Origin: Planctomycetaceae bacterium
GTDB taxonomy: Bacteria; Planctomycetota; Planctomycetia; Pirellulales; Pirellulaceae
NCBI GenBank assembly: GCA_007129635.1
Contig: SKVE01000138.1
Coordinates: forward strand, 1-10,061
Reading direction: 5' to 3'
DNA length: 10,061 nucleotides
Below, piece after piece: positions 1 through 7,165 of the stretch (position 1 is the stretch's first letter; each line of letters begins with the position of its first letter). Below the pieces are notes generated by a model. The model did no database searches. It saw nothing but the letters and a program-made list of their open reading frames with translations, and was not told where the DNA came from. The translations under genes and the position numbers were made by a program.

Positions 1-62
1 AACGGGCGGTCTGTCACCAACCTGGAATGGCCTTCACGTTTTGCATCCGTACGTCGAATCGG

Positions 63-81
63 GCAAACTTTCGCAGTTTGC
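63..81 (-). terminator. Hairpin downstream of tpiA, possible weak terminator
   Basis: A perfect 7-bp inverted repeat (GCAAACT at 63-69, AGTTTGC at 75-81) encloses a 5-nt loop, 41 bases past the tpiA stop in the direction of tpiA transcription. No T-run follows it on the minus strand, so it is not a canonical intrinsic terminator. It may act as an RNA 3' end stabiliser or be chance. No gene could be supported in the 122 bases at this edge of the window. Confidence 0.3.
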
Positions 82-122
82 GCCGATCGGACCACGATTC
101 ACGCTCGACGTTCGCATCAGAG

Positions 123-917
123 TTAGGGCGAGATCTTGTCCAGCAATTCGCGGAACGTTGGGACTTTCAGACTAGCGTTGCCCACTAACGCACCGTCGAT
201 ATCACGTTGTTCGAGCATCGCGGCCACTGTTTTCGAATTCACGGATCCACCGTATTGAATGCGAACTCGTTCGGCGACATCACCAAACAACCGATGCAAT
301 TGTTGGCGGATATCGGCATGCACGCCTTGCGCGTCTTCTGGACTCGGTGTGACGCCCGTACCGATGGCCCACACTGGTTCGTAAGCCAGTGTTACCCGCT
401 CGATTTGCTCGGCATCTAACCCGGCAAGACAACCGCCGATCTGGCTGCTGACCACCGCTCTAGTCAGTTTCGTATCTCGCTGCTTCGCCGTCTCGCCGAC
501 GCATACGATGGGCAGAAGACCAGCATTCAAGGCGGCATGCAATCGGAGATTGATATGCATGTCCGTTTCGCCGAAAAGCTCGCGCCGCTCGCTGTGCCCG
601 AGGATCACATAACGAACTCCCAATTCCTTCAGCATATCTGTCGAGACCTCGCCCGTAAAAGCACCGGATACCATCCAGTGGACGTTTTGTGCGCCGACGG
701 CGATCCTCGTGCCGTCCAATACTGCGACGGCGGCTGCCAGCGACGTGTAGGGTACGCAGACCGCCAGATCAAGGTGCTGGATCTCGTCCACTTGCGTACG
801 CAACTCGTCCAACACCGCCTTCGTTTCTGCGGCGTTGTGGTGCATCTTCCAATTTCCAGCGACGAATAAACGGCGGCTGTTCGGATTCGGGTCGGCGTTC
901 AATTTGCTTGTTTTCAT
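123..917 (-). CDS. tpiA: Triosephosphate isomerase
   Basis: This cytoplasmic TIM-barrel enzyme interconverts dihydroxyacetone phosphate and glyceraldehyde 3-phosphate in glycolysis and gluconeogenesis. All the hallmarks are visible in the 264-aa product: the substrate-binding GNWKM motif with Asn22 and Lys24, the electrophilic His108 in VILGHSERR, the catalytic base Glu180 in AYEPVWAIGTG (with mobile loop 6 following it), and the phosphate-binding GGSVN at 223-227. The protein carries about 14 extra residues before the first beta strand compared with typical ~250-aa TIMs. The ATG at 917 is still favoured because GAAGG lies 7 nt upstream and no other Met precedes GNWKM. The second phosphate loop reads VGNASL instead of the usual VGGASL. 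The gene appears monocistronic in this window, separated by 243 bp from the upstream operon on the same strand. The identification is secure. Confidence 0.97.
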   Translation of the reverse strand: MKTSKLNADPNPNSRRLFVAGNWKMHHNAAETKAVLDELRTQVDEIQHLDLAVCVPYTSLAAAVAVLDGTRIAVGAQNVHWMVSGAFTGEVSTDMLKELGVRYVILGHSERRELFGETDMHINLRLHAALNAGLLPIVCVGETAKQRDTKLTRAVVSSQIGGCLAGLDAEQIERVTLAYEPVWAIGTGVTPSPEDAQGVHADIRQQLHRLFGDVAERVRIQYGGSVNSKTVAAMLEQRDIDGALVGNASLKVPTFRELLDKISP

Positions 918-966
918 TTGGATGCCTTCGTCGTTGCTCGGGTGGGGAAGAGGACGTTCCGAAAGC

Positions 967-979
967 CGATATCATATCG
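967..979 (-). promoter_or_regulatory. Candidate tpiA promoter -10 region within a 13-bp palindrome
   Basis: Reading on the minus strand, TATGAT (complement of 971-976) matches the bacterial -10 consensus at five of six positions and lies about 54 bases upstream of the tpiA start codon. It is centred in a perfect odd palindrome, CGATAT-C-ATATCG, at 967-979. No convincing -35 box is present: the hexamer 17 bp upstream, TTTCAT, matches poorly. The palindrome could be an operator overlapping the promoter or a coincidence of AT-rich sequence. Planctomycete promoters are poorly defined, so confidence is low. Confidence 0.3.
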
Positions 980-1053
980 AAAAAAGCCTTGGCATGAAAT
1001 GAATGCTGACCCGATGCGGTTGTGACGCGGCCAGGTGCCGAATCCACCGGCTT

Positions 1054-1154
1054 AGCACCGTTCGAGAAATAACTGACGCACTTTCTGCCCCCTCACCCTG
1101 CCCTCTCCCACGAGGGGCGAGGGGACATTCGACAGTTATTTCTCGAACGGTGCT
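1054..1154. repeat. MITE-like or REP-like palindromic element with 22-bp terminal inverted repeats
   Basis: A perfect 22-bp inverted repeat bounds this 101-bp element: the left arm is 1054-1075 (starts AGCACCGTTCGAG) and the right arm is 1133-1154 (ends CTCGAACGGTGCT). Inside is a second, nested GC-rich palindrome: CCCCTC at 1089-1094 pairs with GAGGGG at 1119-1124, and CCCTC at 1101-1105 with GAGGG at 1112-1116. The bases CTTA occur at both outer edges (1051-1054 and 1153-1156), overlapping the repeat ends, and could be a short target duplication. There is no coding capacity. The element begins only 6 bases past the stop codon of the transglutaminase gene, so its hairpin could cap that operon's mRNA or separate it from tpiA. 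It lacks a T-run. The C-rich interior resembles dispersed CCCTCACCC..CCCTCTCCC repeats known from several bacterial genomes (recalled, not searched). Confidence 0.72.
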
Positions 1155-1160
1155 TACTCC

Positions 1161-3269
1161 CTATTCTGCCTTGCGAGACTTCGGAGGATCTGTGGCGCCG
1201 TACGATGTCTTTCGACGAGGTGCCACGTTCAGCATTTCCAAGACCGATCGGAGTTCGATCTGGCCGCCGTAGCGGACGGCGGCGTAGTGGCGATACCATT
1301 GGGCGGCTTGAAGATGATCGGCTTCGGTCGAGATGGAGAGCAATCGATCGGCGAATTGATGAGGCGTTTCGTTGGGTGTGCGAGCGATCCCGGCTCGGCG
1401 CCAGCGTCTGTCCATGCGATGCAACCAGCGTTGCAATTGCGCGACTTGTGGATCGATGGCCACCGCAGGCGCGCCAATCCATCGGTGAACCAGTCGCCGA
1501 ACCAACCACGCAGCGGCCAGCAGCAACAACACGATCCACAGCCAGGGGGCTTGAATCCATCTTCCCACCGCGACCAGGATCGCTTGAAAGCCGCCTTGCC
1601 GGATCGCAGCCACCGCTCGTTGCCAGCGGGCACGCCAGGCGTCCCACATTTGGTCCACCGGCCCCGACGACTGCGATTGGGGAACACCCGCCGCGGGCGT
1701 GGCTTCGACCAGCACCCAACCTCGGTCGCGATCGTAGGCTTCGACCCAGGCATGAGCGTCGCGGTTGCGAGCCAACCAGTAGCCTCCATGCCGATTCCGC
1801 TCGACCGCCACAAATCCGGTGACGTATCGGCAGGGCACGCCCACAGCGCGTAACAACATCGCCGCGCCGGTGGCGAAGTATTCGCAGTGCGCGGCGCGCT
1901 TTTCCAGGAGAAAGTACGTCAATGGATCAGCAGCAGCAGCGATGGTGATCCCGACCTGATACTGATAGTTCGCTAAGAAGTAGCGCTGGACAGCGGCAAT
2001 CTTCTCGCCGTCCGTCGCGTATCGCCCGGCCACTCGTTCTGCCAACTGCTGGACGCGGGGATCGAAATCGGCTGGCAAGGCAGTCAAAAGCTCCAAAAAC
2101 TCTTGGTCCTGGAATGCAGACTGGATGCTACCACCGCCGAACGACTGCTGGCCGAATCCATCCAGCGGCATGGTGGCCCTTTCCGAAGCGATGGACGACC
2201 AGGTCAAGTACGGTCGGCCCACCGGCAAGTCTTGCGTCTCGACGATCCCATGCAGGTCGATCGTCACTTGGTCGAAGGGAACCTGCAATGCAGTCAAACC
2301 GAAAGGTACAAAGATCGATTCTCGAAAAGCTTGATTCGGCCATATTTCCAGCGGTGTCCACGATTGGGCATCCGACCCAGACAGCACAAAGGTTCGAGCG
2401 GCGTGTTGGCCACTGAGTCTGGAGGGCAACCGCTGATCAGATTCGGGTGTCAGACGTAGCCGATCCACGCGGGGATGCCACGCAGATCGCCCGTACGTGT
2501 CGAAGGCTCGACCGCGTAAGTACCCTGGCGATTGCTCCGACCAGACCCGCAACGCGACCTGGTTTCCCGAGCGATCCCTTTGCTGCGCCACGCTGGTCAG
2601 TCTGCCCTGGCCGGAAAAACCCGCGGAGTCGGCTGGCGACGAGCGGGCCAGCAGGATCAAGACCCTCTCGATATCGCGTGCGTAGGCATACAAGCTGCTG
2701 GCAGCCCACCAGGCGGTCGCGCCCGTCAATATCAGGACGATACCAACCATGATGCCGCGTCGGATGGCATACCGGCTGACAAACGTCGCGCTGGGTAAAC
2801 GGCAAGATGCAAAGTACAGGGCCGAAAGCACGATCAACGCTAGTGAAAACACTTGGTACACGGCTCGCCCTGAGCCTCGCAGTTGAACATCCGCGATGAA
2901 AATCATCGACAACATCGCCAGGATCGGTAGATAAGAAGGCAATCGATCTGCTTCACGGCGGACGAACAGTTGCCCCACCTGGAACACAAGAAAATACTGG
3001 GCGGTCAGGCAGGCGTCCGGAAACAGGAAACTGGGCGTTCCCAAATACCAATCCTGTGGAACCAGGGTCCTTTGGACCAGGTACAGGATCGCCAACACCA
3101 GCGGCCAGCGACGGGCAGCAGATGGCGACGCCAACCGGATCGGGGACAACCAACCAATCACGGCCACCAGCAGCACCACGACCGAAAAGGCCCACGTCCG
3201 AAAGCCGTAGCCCAATGCTACCGCCTGGAGCATCATCAGAAGAAAACCGAGCGTCCGTTGAGGATTCAC
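1161..3269 (-). CDS. TgpA-like membrane transglutaminase (DUF3488/transglutaminase core/DUF4129)
   Basis: This 702-aa inner-membrane protein has the TgpA arrangement. About seven hydrophobic segments fill residues 6-192, followed by an extracytoplasmic region containing a transglutaminase-like fold at roughly 400-530, one further membrane helix at 573-592, and a cytoplasmic DUF4129-like tail (about 603-680, with FADRL and YAAVRYGG). The catalytic Cys462 (HCEYFATGAAMLLRAVGVP) and His506 (RDAHAWVEAY) are present. The third triad position, normally Asp in a DPT-type motif, is Glu522 in VEATP. The start is GTG at 3269, whose GTGA overlaps the stop of the preceding DUF58 gene. GAGG lies 4 nt upstream of the start and AAGGAGG 12 nt upstream, inside the DUF58 gene, so translation is probably coupled. 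The family is often found with MoxR and DUF58. Its physiological substrate is unknown in most species, so no specific reaction is claimed. Confidence 0.88.
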   Translation of the reverse strand: MNPQRTLGFLLMMLQAVALGYGFRTWAFSVVVLLVAVIGWLSPIRLASPSAARRWPLVLAILYLVQRTLVPQDWYLGTPSFLFPDACLTAQYFLVFQVGQLFVRREADRLPSYLPILAMLSMIFIADVQLRGSGRAVYQVFSLALIVLSALYFASCRLPSATFVSRYAIRRGIMVGIVLILTGATAWWAASSLYAYARDIERVLILLARSSPADSAGFSGQGRLTSVAQQRDRSGNQVALRVWSEQSPGYLRGRAFDTYGRSAWHPRVDRLRLTPESDQRLPSRLSGQHAARTFVLSGSDAQSWTPLEIWPNQAFRESIFVPFGLTALQVPFDQVTIDLHGIVETQDLPVGRPYLTWSSIASERATMPLDGFGQQSFGGGSIQSAFQDQEFLELLTALPADFDPRVQQLAERVAGRYATDGEKIAAVQRYFLANYQYQVGITIAAAADPLTYFLLEKRAAHCEYFATGAAMLLRAVGVPCRYVTGFVAVERNRHGGYWLARNRDAHAWVEAYDRDRGWVLVEATPAAGVPQSQSSGPVDQMWDAWRARWQRAVAAIRQGGFQAILVAVGRWIQAPWLWIVLLLLAAAWLVRRLVHRWIGAPAVAIDPQVAQLQRWLHRMDRRWRRAGIARTPNETPHQFADRLLSISTEADHLQAAQWYRHYAAVRYGGQIELRSVLEMLNVAPRRKTSYGATDPPKSRKAE

Positions 3270-4504
3270 AGCACCTCGATGCCTCCTTGCACGATCTGGT
3301 CGATGCTCAACCGGATGACCTGGCCATCGTCAAAATCGATCGGTTCGGTTGGCTCGTCGTCACGGACCACCAGCAACTTGACACTGCACCCCATCTCGAC
3401 CGCCGTTTGAGCCAGCCGGCGACGCGAGGCATCCCAGTCCAGCAATACGCCGATGACCGTCGAGATGTTTGTCAGCTCGTCTGCCAAGGCCGGCGCGATG
3501 GTCTCGAACGGATTCTGGCGGCAGGCTTCCACACAAGCAACGATCTCCATGAGGTTATCAAAATGGGCCGTGTGTCGGCCAGCTTGGAACACGTACAGTT
3601 CGGGACCCGCCGCGAACAGATCGATCAGATACTCGCCGCGCGACAGGGCATCGGCGACCGAGGCGGAAAGACTGATCGCGGCTTCCAGATCAGCGAATCC
3701 CCGGCGGCCAGCTCGACGCCCCGCAGGAACGAACGTATCCAGCACCAGGGCCACGCGACAGTAGTATTCCTCCTGGTACTCTCGCACCACGGGCCGGGCC
3801 AATCGGGCCCACGAACGATGATCGATTCGCCGAGCCGCGTCGCCGGCGACATATTCGCGATTGCCGATGTACTCAGGCGACTCGCCCACATTCGACGTCA
3901 GCGCGATCCCACCCGGCTGGTAACGCGTCCCGATCGGGACCTCCAAACCGGCCAGGGGATGGAAGTGGGGCAGCACCAGCACCGACGACGGCTGGGCCTG
4001 CGATCGACCGTCACGCGTCAAGTTGAAGGGAAAGGTCGAGTAGGCTCGGGGGGGCGGCAGCGAGTGAAGCCCGCGACGTTGTGGGCACAGCCGGAGCATG
4101 GCCGTTCGTCGCTCGCCCGACGCCAGATCCCCCAACGTCATCTCTTGATCCACCGCATCGAAACTGCCGGGCAGACGCAGAAAACGCAAACCCAGATCAA
4201 ATGCAGGCCATTTTCCACGATTGACCAGTTCGTACCGCCCCGTCACCCATTGCCCGGCAACGGCCTGCGTTGGAAACGTACCGAGGACCTCCAGCTTGGG
4301 CCGTAACAAAAAACCCGTGATCCGGTCCGCACACAACAAGATCAGCAGAGCACAAAAGATCTGGTAGACCGGTATCTCGATCGTCGCGCTGCCCAACACG
4401 GCGGAAGACAACAACGCGAGGATCACCCATTTGCCCCCAGCCGTAAACCGGTACGTCCACAAATACCGCAAGTATCGGTAGGCCACCGATCGTTCCCAGT
4501 TCAT
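3266..4504 (-). CDS. DUF58 domain-containing protein
   Basis: This 412-aa protein has two N-terminal hydrophobic segments (about 26-41 and 44-60), a beta-rich middle, and the diagnostic DUF58 block at 217-236, REYVAGDAARRIDHRSWARL, followed by VVREYQEEY. The family consensus is R-x-Y-x-x-GD-x-x-R-x-I-x-W-R. Here His229 replaces the usual Trp, with Arg230 following. A von Willebrand A-like fold usually follows this motif. Its first strand is visible as VALVLDTFVP (251-260), but the metal-binding DxSxS signature is absent, so the MIDAS site is degenerate. It is the middle gene of the MoxR-DUF58-transglutaminase operon: its ATG overlaps the MoxR stop by 4 nt (ATGA) and its stop overlaps the next gene's GTG. 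DUF58 proteins are thought to be targets or partners of MoxR ATPases in envelope-related processes. The exact role is unknown. AAGG lies 7 nt upstream of the start. Confidence 0.9.
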   Translation of the reverse strand: MNWERSVAYRYLRYLWTYRFTAGGKWVILALLSSAVLGSATIEIPVYQIFCALLILLCADRITGFLLRPKLEVLGTFPTQAVAGQWVTGRYELVNRGKWPAFDLGLRFLRLPGSFDAVDQEMTLGDLASGERRTAMLRLCPQRRGLHSLPPPRAYSTFPFNLTRDGRSQAQPSSVLVLPHFHPLAGLEVPIGTRYQPGGIALTSNVGESPEYIGNREYVAGDAARRIDHRSWARLARPVVREYQEEYYCRVALVLDTFVPAGRRAGRRGFADLEAAISLSASVADALSRGEYLIDLFAAGPELYVFQAGRHTAHFDNLMEIVACVEACRQNPFETIAPALADELTNISTVIGVLLDWDASRRRLAQTAVEMGCSVKLLVVRDDEPTEPIDFDDGQVIRLSIDQIVQGGIEVL

Positions 4505-5436
4505 GTCGGAACCTTGACTTGTTGAAGGATCTCCGTGACGATGTCCTTGCCCGACGTCCCGCCGTACTTGGCTTTGGCCGTCATCACCAACCGATGCGGC
4601 AACACATGAGGCGCCAGTCGCTGGACATCGTCGGGCAGTACGTACGAGCGTCCGGCCGCCAACGCCGCTGCCTGCGACGCGCGAAACAGCATCAAACTTC
4701 CGCGCGGGCTGACCCCCAATTTCAAACGTGGGTCGTCCCGTGTCTGACGCACGATATCGACCAGATACTCGGAAACCGTCGGCTCGACGCGAACCGAGCG
4801 GACCTGCTGCTGCAGCGTCAGCACCTCCTGCTGGCTGATGATCGTCGGCACTCGGTCCAACGGTTGGGTGTCCGCATGATCGTACAGGATACGGACTTCG
4901 TCCTGTTTGTCCGGATATCCCAATTGCAACTGGACCATGAAGCGATCCAACTGGGCTTCGGGCAAGGGGTAAGTGCCATGAAACTCGATCGGATTCTGCG
5001 TGGCCAGCACCAAGAAGGGAGCCGGCAGATCATACCGCTGGCCCTCGATCGTCGCATGGGACTCGCTCATCGCTTCCAACAGAGCGGACTGCGTGCGCGG
5101 CGATGCCCGATTGATCTCGTCCGCCAATAACACGTTGCAGAAGATCGGGCCTGGCCGAAAGGTAAACGAGCCTTCCACGGGATTGTAGACCGAGGCGCCC
5201 AAAATGTCGGCGGGTAACAGATCGGGGGTGAACTGGACGCGATGGAACGGCACGTCTACCGCTTTGGCCAGCGCTTTGGCCAAGGTCGTTTTGCCGACAC
5301 CGGGAACGTCCTGCAAGAGGACGGAACCGTTGGAGAGCAAGGAGATCACCAACAATTGAATGCTGTCCCGATTTCCGCGAATCACCAACGCCAAAGTGTC
5401 GATCAACGCTTCGATCTTCCGCTCTGCAGATTCCAT
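4501..5436 (-). CDS. MoxR-family AAA+ ATPase
   Basis: This is a 311-aa cytoplasmic AAA+ ATPase of the MoxR (AAA_3) family, usually a chaperone that matures or remodels partner proteins. Visible motifs are Walker A QDVPGVGKTT (42-51), Walker B NVLLADEIN (101-109, with D106 and E107), sensor 1 ATQNP (145-149), the arginine-finger region PLPEAQLDRF (R165), and sensor 2 SPRGS (R245) in the C-terminal lid, which ends with a PDDVQRLAPHVLPHR block. The frame stays open upstream to 5790, but the ATG at 5436 is chosen. It gives the normal family length, begins right at the conserved MESAERKIEALIDTL-type helix, and has GAGG about 10 nt upstream. A longer form would run across the divergent spacer into the oppositely oriented gene. 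It is the first gene of the operon with DUF58 and the transglutaminase, joined by an ATGA overlap. Confidence 0.95.
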   Translation of the reverse strand: MESAERKIEALIDTLALVIRGNRDSIQLLVISLLSNGSVLLQDVPGVGKTTLAKALAKAVDVPFHRVQFTPDLLPADILGASVYNPVEGSFTFRPGPIFCNVLLADEINRASPRTQSALLEAMSESHATIEGQRYDLPAPFLVLATQNPIEFHGTYPLPEAQLDRFMVQLQLGYPDKQDEVRILYDHADTQPLDRVPTIISQQEVLTLQQQVRSVRVEPTVSEYLVDIVRQTRDDPRLKLGVSPRGSLMLFRASQAAALAAGRSYVLPDDVQRLAPHVLPHRLVMTAKAKYGGTSGKDIVTEILQQVKVPT

Positions 5437-5629
5437 ATACCACCATCCTCGCCAACACGATGCACGTACTTCAACGTTCCCAAGATAGGCCATGCCGGTT
5501 GGCGGGGCAAGCGGCGAAGCGTCTCGATCGAGGCCTTGATAGGCTAGCGACATGTCGGTGGGTCGATGATAATCAAAGATGAGTGGAATGAATCCGGCCG
5601 ACCAAAACCTTACATGCGAGAGGAGATGG
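5437..5629. promoter_or_regulatory. Divergent intergenic region between the MoxR operon and the propeller/esterase pair
   Basis: These 193 bases separate two divergent transcription units and must hold at least one promoter in each direction if both are expressed from here. A 10-bp perfect palindrome, CTCGATCGAG (5523-5532), and a GATAAT hexamer (5568-5573) suitable as a -10 box for the rightward genes are visible. No matching -35 box sits at the usual distance. GATAGGC occurs twice (5484-5490 and 5538-5544), but I consider this weak. No small gene is supported. Confidence 0.35.
5618..5625 (+). promoter_or_regulatory. Shine-Dalgarno that decides the start of the propeller gene
   Basis: GAGAGGAG ends 4 bases before the ATG at 5630. 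The in-frame ATG at 5579 has no comparable site. The 5630 start also places a clean signal peptide at the very N terminus, so the two lines of evidence agree. Confidence 0.65.
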
Positions 5630-7165
5630 ATGACGTTGCAACGATTGATAACGATGGTGATCTGCGTGGGGATGCTGATCACGGGAGCGGTGTGCGGTGC
5701 CGAGCCGCGTGAATCACGGACCTGGACATCCGCTGACGGCCGTTTCTCGGTCCAGGCGACGATGGTCGGGCACGAGGACAAACACGTCACGTTGCGACGC
5801 GACGATGACGGTCGCGAGATCCGTGTACCGCTGTCGGTGCTCGGACACCGGGAGCGGCAGTACGTCGCTCGTTGGATACGGCAAAATCAAGCCGCTGCAG
5901 ATCCCAGCGATCCCGGAGCAAACAGCAAGGACTCGACCTCGCTCCCCGCCGGTGAATTCGATTGGCCGCGATGGCGAGGCGTGAGCTTGGATGGAAGATC
6001 GACCGAGCTCGGATTGCTGGCTTCCTGGCCCGACCAAGGACCGCCGCTAGTGTGGCAGGTGGATGGGCTGGGCACCGGGTTCGCCAGCGTCTCGGTGGCC
6101 AATGGCAGGATCTACACCATGGGCCGTCTGAACGGAATCGAACATTTGATGGCGTTGGACGAGGCCACGGGGGCCAAGTTGTGGTCGACGCCGATCGGAC
6201 CGGGCGGCACCGAGCGCGGATCGAATGGAACTCCGACCGTGGATGGCCAGTTCGTGTATGCGATCTCGATCGAGGGCGATTTGCTTTGCGTCCGAGCCGA
6301 GGATGGTCAGCCGGTTTGGTCCAAGAACTTCGCCCGCGACTTCGGCGGCCGTATGATGTCTCAATGGGGTTTTAGCGAATCTCCGCTGGTGGATGGCCCG
6401 CTGCTGATCTGCACACCCGGCGGGCCGCAAGCCGTGATGGCCGCGTTGGACAAACGTACCGGAAAAACCGTGTGGACGACGGCCATGCCCTTCGGCGGCA
6501 GCCACGGCCAGGACGGAGCGGGATACTCGTCGATCGTCATCAGCCACGCTGGGGGCGTCAAGCAATATGTCCAACTGGTGGGCCGAGGGCTGATCGGCGT
6601 GCAAGCGTCCAACGGTCAATTGTTATGGCGTTACGATCGGATCGCCAACGGTACGGCGAACATTCCCACGCCTATCGTGTTTGATGATTATGTGTTCACG
6701 TCGACCGGCTACGGGACGGGGGCGGCTTTGCTGCGGATCGTTCGTGGCGGCAGGCAGTTGCAGGTGCAGGAACAGTATTTCCTGCCGTCCGATCAACTGC
6801 AAAACCATCACGGAGGCATGATCCTGGTCGATGGCTACCTGTATTGCGGTCACGGCCACAATAACGGGTTCCCTGTCTGTATCGACATTCGTAGCGGCAA
6901 GCAGGTTTGGGGTGATCAACGCGGTCCGGGCTCGAATTCGGCAGCCGTCGCCTACGCCGATGGACAATTGTACTTTCGCTACGAAAACGGCGTGATGGCA
7001 CTGATCCAGGCCACGCCCCAAGGGTACCAACTGAACGGCTCGTTCCGGCTGCCATCGGTCCGCGCGCAAAGCTGGCCGCAACCGGTCATCGCCAACGGTC
7101 GACTGTACCTGCGCGATCAGGAGGTTTTGATGTGCTACGACGTCCGAAATGAAGGAGGATCATGA
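5630..7165 (+). CDS. Secreted SHD1 plus PQQ-type beta-propeller protein
   Basis: This 511-aa protein is probably exported. Residues 1-24 form a signal peptide (MTLQRLITMVICVGMLITGAVCGA) with a type I cleavage site after VCGA. The Cys22 context does not fit a lipobox. Residues about 30-83 (RTWTSADGRFS ... VPLSVLGHRERQYVARWI) match the SHD1 (SLA1 homology 1) pattern, a small module common in planctomycete exported proteins. After a low-complexity linker, WPRWRG (112-117) opens a PQQ-like, BamB-like beta-propeller with repeated blades of the type ALDEATGAKLWSTPI, ALDKRTGKTVWTT, VQASNGQLLWRY and IDIRSGKQVWGDQ. No catalytic dehydrogenase residues were recognised, so it is more likely a scaffold or binding protein than a quinoprotein enzyme. 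An in-frame ATG at 5579 would add 17 residues before the signal peptide; the 5630 start is preferred. Its stop overlaps the esterase gene, which suggests joint function. Confidence 0.88.
   Translation: MTLQRLITMVICVGMLITGAVCGAEPRESRTWTSADGRFSVQATMVGHEDKHVTLRRDDDGREIRVPLSVLGHRERQYVARWIRQNQAAADPSDPGANSKDSTSLPAGEFDWPRWRGVSLDGRSTELGLLASWPDQGPPLVWQVDGLGTGFASVSVANGRIYTMGRLNGIEHLMALDEATGAKLWSTPIGPGGTERGSNGTPTVDGQFVYAISIEGDLLCVRAEDGQPVWSKNFARDFGGRMMSQWGFSESPLVDGPLLICTPGGPQAVMAALDKRTGKTVWTTAMPFGGSHGQDGAGYSSIVISHAGGVKQYVQLVGRGLIGVQASNGQLLWRYDRIANGTANIPTPIVFDDYVFTSTGYGTGAALLRIVRGGRQLQVQEQYFLPSDQLQNHHGGMILVDGYLYCGHGHNNGFPVCIDIRSGKQVWGDQRGPGSNSAAVAYADGQLYFRYENGVMALIQATPQGYQLNGSFRLPSVRAQSWPQPVIANGRLYLRDQEVLMCYDVRNEGGS
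7152..7160 (+). promoter_or_regulatory. Strong Shine-Dalgarno for the esterase gene inside the end of the propeller gene
   Basis: AAGGAGGAT, close to a perfect anti-16S match, lies within the last codons of the propeller gene. GGAGG ends 3 nt before the ATG at 7162 and 6 nt before the adjacent ATG at 7165, favouring the second. It implies efficient translation of the downstream gene from the shared transcript. Confidence 0.7.

Noticed and set aside
2..175. An open plus-strand frame entering from the left edge
   Set aside because: It would overlap the conserved end of tpiA by about 50 bases, shows no recognisable domain, and is short enough to be chance.
1003..1272. A small plus-strand frame (89 codons) through the MITE-like element
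   Set aside because: It translates the palindrome and the antisense of the transglutaminase C-terminus. No start signal or domain supports it.
3056..4306. A 416-codon open frame on the plus strand opposite the DUF58 and transglutaminase genes
   Set aside because: It lies antisense to two well-identified genes, is rich in Gln, Arg and His with no domain, and is explained by the codon bias of the opposite strand.
5484..5544. GATAGGC occurring twice in the divergent spacer, as a possible operator pair
   Set aside because: Seven bases repeated once at 54-bp spacing is weak, and the flanking bases do not extend the match.
5437..5790. N-terminal extension of the MoxR frame by 118 residues
   Set aside because: The extension has no domain, would overlap the start of the divergent propeller gene, and is unnecessary since the protein from 5436 has the normal family length and motifs.
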